A stretch of 6,313 nucleotides of DNA, from contig JAVBYH010000183.1 of NCBI GenBank assembly GCA_030824175.1, forward strand, positions 1 through 6,313, given 5' to 3'. Source of the stretch: Bacteroidota bacterium. Its GTDB lineage: Bacteria; Bacteroidota; Ignavibacteria; UBA10030; UBA8401. The notes under the pieces were generated by a model. The model was not told the DNA's origin and ran no database searches. It was given only the letters and a program-made list of their open reading frames with translations. The translations under genes were made by a program, and so were the position numbers. Positions 1 through 4,412 of this stretch are shown one piece after another. Within the stretch, counting starts at the first letter, position 1, and each line of letters begins with the position of its first letter.

Positions 1-809
1 CGCACGGCCGGGTGCGCGGCGAGATGCTCGGCGATCGCACCGGCGTTCGCGCAGTGCCGGTCCATCCGCACCGCGAGCGTCTTCACGCCCCGGAGGCACA
101 TCCATGCGTCGAAGGGACTCATGATGCCGCCGGCCGCCTTCTGGAGGAACCGGAGGCGATGCGCCGCCTCGGCGTCGTTCGTGGCGATGAATCCGCCGAT
201 CATGTCGCTGTGCCCGTTCAAATATTTCGTGACGCTGTGAAGCACGATATCGAATCCGAAGTCGATCGGCCGCTGAAGATACGGGGTGGCGAATGTGTTG
301 TCCGCCACGCTCAGGATCCGTTCCTTCCTCGCGTAGGCCGCCACAGCGGCGAGGTCCGTGAGCGTCATCATCGGATTCGCCGGTGTTTCGATGAAGATCA
401 TCTTCGTCGTCGGACGCTTCGCGCGAAGGATGTTCTTCACATCGGAGGTATCCACGAAATCGAACTCGATGCCGACCGGCGCGAAGAGGCGCACCGCAAG
501 CCGGTACGTGCCGCCGTAGACATCCTTCGACATGATGACATGCGAGCCGGGTTCGAGCATGCGGAAGAGGGCGTCGATGGCCGCCATGCCCGACGCGAAT
601 GCCATGCCCTCGGACGCGTTCTCGAGCGCCGCGATGTTCATTTCAAGCGCCGTGCGCGTCGGATTGGAGACGCGGGAATACGAGTATCCCTCGTGCCTGC
701 CGATCTCCTCCTGGACGAACGTGGATGTGAGGTACACCGGCGGCATCACCGCGCCTGTCGCGCTGTCTGGTTCCTGGCCTGCATGGATCGTTTTCGTCGA
801 AAAGTTCAT
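1..809 (-). CDS. Cystathionine gamma-synthase/lyase family PLP enzyme (partial, C-terminus off the left edge)
   Basis: This is a PLP-dependent Cys/Met metabolism enzyme. The family makes or breaks cystathionine and related thioethers in the cytoplasm, usually as tetramers. The visible part is 269 residues of a typical ~380, reading off the left edge without a stop. The N-terminus MNFSTKTIHAGQEPD is the family's usual start and fixes the ATG at 807-809. Visible motifs are the YSR phosphate-contact motif (Y44-R46) followed by SNPT, the SGMAAI turn (S73-I78), the ring-stacking tyrosine Y98 in YGGTYR, D170 in VADNTFATP (pairs with the pyridine nitrogen), and the Schiff-base lysine K195 in SVTKYLNGHSD. 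YGG, where methionine gamma-lyases have YGC, argues for a cystathionine gamma-synthase or gamma-lyase. The missing C-terminus leaves synthase, gamma-lyase and beta-lyase unseparated, so I give no symbol. I see no SD before the start. It is transcribed divergently from the protease gene. Confidence 0.95.
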   Translation of the reverse strand, partial: MNFSTKTIHAGQEPDSATGAVMPPVYLTSTFVQEEIGRHEGYSYSRVSNPTRTALEMNIAALENASEGMAFASGMAAIDALFRMLEPGSHVIMSKDVYGGTYRLAVRLFAPVGIEFDFVDTSDVKNILRAKRPTTKMIFIETPANPMMTLTDLAAVAAYARKERILSVADNTFATPYLQRPIDFGFDIVLHSVTKYLNGHSDMIGGFIATNDAEAAHRLRFLQKAAGGIMSPFDAWMCLRGVKTLAVRMDRHCANAGAIAEHLAAHPAV

Positions 810-852
810 AGTGTGTACGGTGAAGTGGGGGAATGGAGAGCACCTTTCCGGA

Positions 853-881
853 ATAATAGGCGTTTTGCCGAACAGATGCAA
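853..881 (-). promoter_or_regulatory. Predicted sigma70-type promoter for the trans-sulfuration gene
   Basis: Reading the minus strand, a -35 element TTGCAT (876-881) is followed by a 17-nt spacer and a -10 element TATTAT (853-858). Each hexamer differs from consensus at a single position and the spacer is optimal. Transcription would begin near 846, giving a leader of about 37 nt before the ATG at 809. The leader contains GGAAAGG, but it lies too far upstream of the ATG to be its ribosome binding site. This is a prediction from consensus match and position only. Confidence 0.6.
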
Positions 882-910
882 CAGCGCCGCCCGCGCCCGC
901 ACGCGCCTGC

Positions 911-939
911 TTGACACCCTTTCCATTTTTTGCTATGTT
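911..939 (+). promoter_or_regulatory. Predicted strong sigma70-type promoter with extended -10, driving htrA
   Basis: A perfect -35 TTGACA (911-916) is followed by a 17-nt spacer and TATGTT (934-939), preceded by TG at 931-932 as in an extended -10. Transcription would start near 946, leaving a leader of only about 15 nt before the htrA ATG at 961. The local sequence is AT-rich, in contrast to its GC-rich surroundings. The same stretch also loosely resembles the Bacteroidota TTG/TAnnTTTG promoter (TTG at 911, TATGTTAT at 934, spacing 20), so the sigma class is open. It probably also serves purB downstream. Confidence 0.65.
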
Positions 940-952
940 ATTTACTACCAAT

Positions 953-963
953 CATTTGACATG
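953..963 (+). other. Translation start context CATTTGAC-ATG without an SD (htrA copy)
   Basis: The eight bases CATTTGAC lie directly before the htrA ATG, and no purine-rich SD is found within 15 nt. The identical eight bases abut the purB ATG at 2101. Initiation here probably depends on a short or AU-rich leader rather than on pairing with the 16S anti-SD. Two copies could still be chance. Confidence 0.35.
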
Positions 964-2067
964 GGCCGTATGCAACCACTGAACAGATACTCGATTCTCT
1001 GCGTGATCCTCTTCGCGCACACTGTCGCCGCCATGGACGACGGCATTACCCAATCCCGGCAGAACGCCATCACGCGCACAGTCGAAATCGTGAGCCCGGC
1101 CGTCGTCGGCATCAATGTGACGGAGATCCGTGAATACCGCGATCCGCTCTCGAACCTCTTCGGGAACGATCCGTTCTTCCGGCAGTTCTTCGGCAACCGG
1201 AACTATCAGCAGGAAGTGAAGGGGCTCGGCTCCGGATTCCTGATCTCCCCCGACGGCTACATCCTCACGAACGACCACGTCGCCGGCAACGCCAAGGAGA
1301 TCACGGTGACGATGACGAACGGCGAAAAATATCCGGCCGAGCTCGTCGGCACGGACCAGGTCACGGACGTCGCGCTCCTGAAGGTGAAAGGTTCGAACTT
1401 CCCCCATGTGAAACTGGGGAATTCGGACGACGTCGTGATCGGCGAATGGGCCATCGCATTCGGCAATCCGTTCGGACTCTTCGACAACATCGACAAGCCC
1501 ATCGTGACGGTCGGCGTCGTGAGCGCCAAAGGCATGAACCTGAACGTCGACATCAGCCGCTCCTACCGGGGCCTCATCCAGACAGATGCGGTGATCAACT
1601 CGGGCAACAGCGGCGGCCCGCTCGTGAACAGCGAGGGCGAGGTCATCGGTATCAATACGCTCATCTATACCGCAGGTGTGAGCCAGGCGTCCATTGGCTA
1701 CGGATTTGCGCTTCCGATCAACCGGGTGAAAACGGTGTTCGCGGAACTGAAGGCGAAGGGGAAGGTCGAGCGCAATTTCTGGACGGGAATGGAAGTGCAG
1801 CCCGTCGACGTGCGCATCGCGAAATACTTCGGGCTCACGAAGGCCGAGGGCGTCATTATCAGCGACGTCAAGGCGGGAAGCCCGGCCGAGAAATCGGGAT
1901 TGAAGGTCGGCGACATCATCCTCGAGGCCAACGGCGACAGGATCGTGGACGAGAACCGCATCGTGGCCGTCATTCGCGAACTGCGCCCGGGCGACCTCCT
2001 GAAGGTGAAAGTCTACCGCGAGAAGAAAATGCTCGACTTTACCGTCGCGCTCGAGAAACGACAATAA
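961..2067 (+). CDS. Secreted HtrA/DegQ-family serine protease with one PDZ domain
   Basis: This is a trypsin-like periplasmic protease of the HtrA (DegP/DegQ/DegS) family, which degrades or senses misfolded envelope proteins. The product is 368 aa from the ATG at 961. Residues 1-24 resemble a short signal peptide: R3 and R9, a hydrophobic run at 10-19, and a likely cleavage after VAA at 24. The protease domain spans roughly 33-255, with triad H106 (TNDHVAG), D136 (TDVALLKV) and S217 (NSGNSGGPL). A single PDZ domain follows at about 275-365, with its peptide-binding edge near GVIISDV. DegP and DegQ carry two PDZ domains, so the layout is closer to DegS or HhoA, but the cleavable-looking signal suggests a soluble periplasmic enzyme. 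An ATG at 970 is an alternative start, three codons in. Neither start has an SD. The frame is open upstream to 532, but that part lies antisense to the neighbouring gene and precedes the signal peptide. purB follows after 33 bp. Confidence 0.93.
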   Translation: MGRMQPLNRYSILCVILFAHTVAAMDDGITQSRQNAITRTVEIVSPAVVGINVTEIREYRDPLSNLFGNDPFFRQFFGNRNYQQEVKGLGSGFLISPDGYILTNDHVAGNAKEITVTMTNGEKYPAELVGTDQVTDVALLKVKGSNFPHVKLGNSDDVVIGEWAIAFGNPFGLFDNIDKPIVTVGVVSAKGMNLNVDISRSYRGLIQTDAVINSGNSGGPLVNSEGEVIGINTLIYTAGVSQASIGYGFALPINRVKTVFAELKAKGKVERNFWTGMEVQPVDVRIAKYFGLTKAEGVIISDVKAGSPAEKSGLKVGDIILEANGDRIVDENRIVAVIRELRPGDLLKVKVYREKKMLDFTVALEKRQ

Positions 2068-2092
2068 CGGAATTATCCATAATACGAACAGG

Positions 2093-2103
2093 CATTTGAC
2101 ATG
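2093..2103 (+). other. Translation start context CATTTGAC-ATG without an SD (purB copy)
   Basis: This is the same octamer as before htrA, again abutting the ATG. The purB start itself is secure because MIERYTRPEM is the family's usual N-terminus, so the octamer really does occupy the place of a leader/RBS. Upstream, the htrA-purB gap (2068-2100) is AT-rich, with CATAAT at 2078-2083, but no -35 is seen at a suitable distance. I do not call a separate promoter. Confidence 0.35.
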
Positions 2104-3393
2104 ATTGAACGATATACACGCCCTGAGATGGGCGCGCTGTGGAACGACGAAAGCCGCTACGCCATCTGGCTTGAGATCGAAGTGTTGGCATGCGAGGCGC
2201 AGGCGGAGCTCGGCGTCATTCCGAAAGAGGCCGTCGCGGTGATTCGCGAAAAGGCGAAATTCGAGGTCGCCCGCATCGACGAGATCGAACGCGAGGTGAA
2301 GCACGATGTGATCGCATTCCTCACGAATGTGGGCGAGCATGTCGGACCGGTATCGCGCTTCATCCACCTCGGCATGACGTCGTCCGACGTGCTCGATACC
2401 GCCCTGGCGGTGCAGATGCAGCGCGCGGCCGACATCCTCCTGCGCGACCTCGCCGCTCTGAAGGACGTGCTCGCCCGCAGGGCGAAGGAATTCAAGATGA
2501 CCGTCATGATCGGCCGTTCACACGGCATCCACGCCGAGCCGACGACGTTCGGCCTGAAACTCGCGCTGTGGTACGACGAGACGCGCCGGTCGATCCGCCG
2601 CCTCGAACAGGCCCGCGAGACGATCTCGGCCGGACAGATTTCCGGGGCCGTCGGCACGTTCGAACACCTGAGTCCGAAGGTTGAGGAATACGTGTGCGCG
2701 AAGCTTGGGCTCACGCCGGCTCCCGTCTCGACACAGGTGCTGCAACGCGACCGTCACGCCGAGTTCCTGACGACGCTTGCCATCATCGGCAGCTCGCTCG
2801 AAAAATTCGCGACGGAGGTGCGCCACCTCCAGAAGACCGAAGTGCTCGAGGCGGAGGAATACTTCTCCGAGGGACAGAAGGGGTCCTCGGCCATGCCGCA
2901 CAAGCGCAACCCTATCACGTGCGAGCAGATCGCGGGACTCTCGCGCGTGCTCCGCGGCAACGCCCAGGCAGCCATGGAAAATGTCGCACTCTGGCACGAA
3001 CGCGACATCACGCATTCGTCCGTGGAACGGATCGTCGTCCCCGACAGCTGCATCCTGCTCGACCATATGCTCGTGAAGATGACGAACGTGCTGGACAAAC
3101 TGCTCGTGTACCCCGAGAACATGAAACGTAACATCGACATCACACACGGCCTCGTGTTCTCGCAGCCGGTGATGCTGGCGCTCACGAAGAAGGGCATGAA
3201 GCGGGAGGATGCATACAAGATCGTGCAGCGCAACGCGATGGAAGTATGGAAGTCGAAGATGAACTTCCGCGAGGTGCTCTTGTCCGATCCGTACGTCGCC
3301 GCGGCGCTCACGGACGCGGAGCTGGCGGAGGCCTTCGATCCAACGAAGGGCCTGCAGCACGTCGACTATATTTTCAAACGCGTCGGACTCTAA
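2101..3393 (+). CDS. purB: Adenylosuccinate lyase
   Basis: This enzyme of the fumarase/aspartase superfamily catalyses two fumarate-releasing steps of purine synthesis: SAICAR to AICAR, and adenylosuccinate to AMP. It works in the cytoplasm as a homotetramer with shared active sites. The product is 430 aa, the length of the short bacterial type (Bacillus subtilis PurB, about 431). The start MIERYTRPEMGALW is canonical. The active-site histidines H68 (VKHDV), H89 (HLGMTSSDV) and H141 (GRSHGIHAEP) fall at the same positions as in B. subtilis. The superfamily signature GSSAMPHKRNP is at 261-271, and its flexible loop carries the catalytic serine (262/263). All key residues are present, so it should be active. 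It lies 33 bp after htrA and is probably co-transcribed with it. No other pur genes are in the window, so it is not in a classical purine operon here. No SD is visible; CATTTGAC directly precedes the ATG. Confidence 0.97.
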   Translation: MIERYTRPEMGALWNDESRYAIWLEIEVLACEAQAELGVIPKEAVAVIREKAKFEVARIDEIEREVKHDVIAFLTNVGEHVGPVSRFIHLGMTSSDVLDTALAVQMQRAADILLRDLAALKDVLARRAKEFKMTVMIGRSHGIHAEPTTFGLKLALWYDETRRSIRRLEQARETISAGQISGAVGTFEHLSPKVEEYVCAKLGLTPAPVSTQVLQRDRHAEFLTTLAIIGSSLEKFATEVRHLQKTEVLEAEEYFSEGQKGSSAMPHKRNPITCEQIAGLSRVLRGNAQAAMENVALWHERDITHSSVERIVVPDSCILLDHMLVKMTNVLDKLLVYPENMKRNIDITHGLVFSQPVMLALTKKGMKREDAYKIVQRNAMEVWKSKMNFREVLLSDPYVAAALTDAELAEAFDPTKGLQHVDYIFKRVGL

Positions 3394-3415
3394 TATCTGT
3401 AACCCCTAATTGGAG

Positions 3416-3498
3416 CGTGTAGGGCGAAACGGCGTTTCGCCCTGGTTCAACTTTCGTACGATCGTTCGGCAGGGCGAAATATCATTTCGCCCTACACG
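3416..3498. repeat. BIME/MITE-like element: two inverted palindromic (REP-like) units
   Basis: Unit 1 (3416-3443) contains arms AGGGCGAAAC and GTTTCGCCCT around a GGC loop. Unit 2 (3471-3498) contains AGGGCGAAAT and ATTTCGCCCT around an ATC loop. Both stems are perfect 10-bp inverted repeats. The outer flanks CGTGT (3416-3420) and ACACG (3494-3498) make unit 2 an inverted copy of unit 1: reverse-complemented, the two 28-bp units match at 24 positions. A 27-bp linker (3444-3470) separates them. The closing pair at the loop is C-G in unit 1 and T-A in unit 2, a compensatory change. This is the architecture of paired REP sequences (BIMEs) or of a small element with complex terminal inverted repeats. 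No transposase or RAYT gene is in the window. As RNA it could stabilise a 3' end or attenuate transcription. The family is not identified. Confidence 0.8.
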
Positions 3499-3522
3499 TG
3501 GCAGCACCACAACCTGATCAAC

Positions 3523-3527
3523 AAGGA
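3523..3527 (+). promoter_or_regulatory. Ribosome binding site of nadE
   Basis: AAGGA lies 4 nt before the ATG at 3532, which is a short spacing. It supports that start over the open frames overlapping upstream, and it contrasts with the SD-less starts of htrA and purB. Confidence 0.5.
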
Positions 3528-3531
3528 CAGT

Positions 3532-4377
3532 ATGGAACAACTGGATCACACCGGAGAGAATCCGCTCCACCTCAACACGGATCATGTCACGAAGATCCTC
3601 GTCGATTTCCTGCGCGACGAGGCGCGCGTGGCCGGGTTTTCACGCGCAGTGATCGGACTCTCGGGAGGCATCGATTCCGCCGTTGCCGCGTACCTTGCCG
3701 TCCACGCATACGGCGCACAGAACGTTCTCGCGGTGAAGCTGCCGTACCGCACGAGCAGTCCCGAGAGCGCCGCGGACGCAGGACTCGTCGCGGACGCGCT
3801 CGCCATACGGACGATGACCGTCGAGATCACGCCGATGGTCGAACCGCTGTTCGAGGCGCTCTCGATCGCGGACAACCTCCGCAGGGGCAACATCATGGCC
3901 CGCGAGAGAATGATCGTGCTCTATGATCTGTCGGCGCGCGAGAATGCGCTTGTCATCGGCACCTCGAACAAGACCGAGGCGCTTCTCGGATACGGTACGC
4001 TCTTCGGCGACATGGCGTGCGCGCTCAATCCCCTCGGCGACCTTTACAAGACGCAGGTGTGGCAGCTCGCATCCGCGCTCGGCATCCCGAAAAAACTCAT
4101 CACGAAAAAACCGACAGCGGACCTCTTCGAGGGACAGACCGACGAGGCGGACCTCGGATTCTCGTACGCCGACGCCGATCAGCTGCTCTATCTCATGGTC
4201 GACGACAGACGCTCGGCGGAGGAACTGCGCGCGCTGGGCTTCGATCCGGAGTTCATTTCGGCCATACAGCGGAAGATCCGGATCAATCAGTTCAAGAGAC
4301 GGCCGCCGCTCATCGCCAAGCTTTCCCATCGCACGATCAATGTCGATTTTCGTTATGTCAGGGACTGGGGTGTCTGA
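3532..4377 (+). CDS. nadE: NH3-dependent NAD(+) synthetase
   Basis: This enzyme performs the last step of NAD biosynthesis: it adenylates nicotinate adenine dinucleotide (deamido-NAD) with ATP and amidates it with ammonia. It belongs to the N-type ATP pyrophosphatase family and acts as a cytoplasmic dimer. The product is 281 aa. The PP-loop SGGIDS is at 44-49 after the strand AVIGL. GTSNKTE lies at 143-149, with a substrate/ATP-site lysine nearby. KKPTADLFEGQTDEADLG (192-209) is the conserved loop closing over the active site, and HRTINVDF is near the C-terminus. There is no N-terminal nitrilase-type glutaminase domain, so this is the short form that uses free ammonia. The N-terminal ~18 residues are variable, so the start rests on the AAGGA site and the ATG at 3532. 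The kinase gene follows after 35 bp and could be co-transcribed. Confidence 0.95.
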   Translation: MEQLDHTGENPLHLNTDHVTKILVDFLRDEARVAGFSRAVIGLSGGIDSAVAAYLAVHAYGAQNVLAVKLPYRTSSPESAADAGLVADALAIRTMTVEITPMVEPLFEALSIADNLRRGNIMARERMIVLYDLSARENALVIGTSNKTEALLGYGTLFGDMACALNPLGDLYKTQVWQLASALGIPKKLITKKPTADLFEGQTDEADLGFSYADADQLLYLMVDDRRSAEELRALGFDPEFISAIQRKIRINQFKRRPPLIAKLSHRTINVDFRYVRDWGV

Positions 4378-4397
4378 CACGGCCGGGTGTACTTCAC

Positions 4398-4404
4398 AGG
4401 AAGA
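4398..4404 (+). promoter_or_regulatory. Ribosome binding site of the sensor kinase
   Basis: AGGAAGA lies 8 nt before the ATG at 4413, which is near-ideal SD spacing. It selects this start over the ATG at 4406, which is in another frame and sits only 1 nt after the SD. Confidence 0.7.
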
Positions 4405-4412
4405 CATGCAGC

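Larger units (their letters stand above)
3394..3531. other. purB-nadE intergenic region
   Basis: This 138-bp non-coding gap is mostly filled by the hairpin-pair repeat at 3416-3498. I see no convincing -35/-10 pair for nadE and no T-tract after either hairpin. The region is therefore neither a clear promoter nor a classical intrinsic terminator, and read-through from purB is possible. Confidence 0.6.

Noticed and set aside
12..914. A 300-codon plus-strand open frame opposite the trans-sulfuration gene
   Set aside because: The minus strand carries every expected PLP-fold motif. The plus-strand translation is Arg/His-rich and low in hydrophobic structure, a typical shadow.
532..960. In-frame upstream extension of the htrA reading frame by 143 codons
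   Set aside because: This stretch is antisense to the well-supported trans-sulfuration gene and includes the promoter region. The signal peptide begins at 961, so the extension is only the absence of stops in GC-rich DNA.
956..961. TTGACA overlapping the htrA ATG (and again at 2096-2101 overlapping the purB ATG) as a -35 box
   Set aside because: No -10-like hexamer lies 16-19 nt downstream in either case, so these read better as parts of the shared start context than as promoters.
952..2367. A 471-codon open frame on the minus strand across htrA and the start of purB
   Set aside because: It is a shadow frame opposite two genes with intact catalytic motifs. The translation is rich in D, H, R and V with no recognisable domain, as expected for the complement of GC-rich coding DNA.
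2518..3360. A 280-codon minus-strand open frame inside purB
   Set aside because: It lies wholly antisense to purB, has no recognisable motif, and purB is conserved throughout this region.
3421..3493. CRISPR-like array made of the two similar palindromic units
   Set aside because: There are only two units, in opposite orientation, with a 27-bp linker, and no cas genes are nearby. CRISPR repeats are direct repeats in longer series.
4370..4391. Short inverted repeat around the nadE stop (GTGTC-T-GACAC) as a terminator
   Set aside because: The stem is 5 bp with a 1-nt loop, which cannot fold as a hairpin, and no T-tract follows. Read-through into the kinase gene seems likelier.
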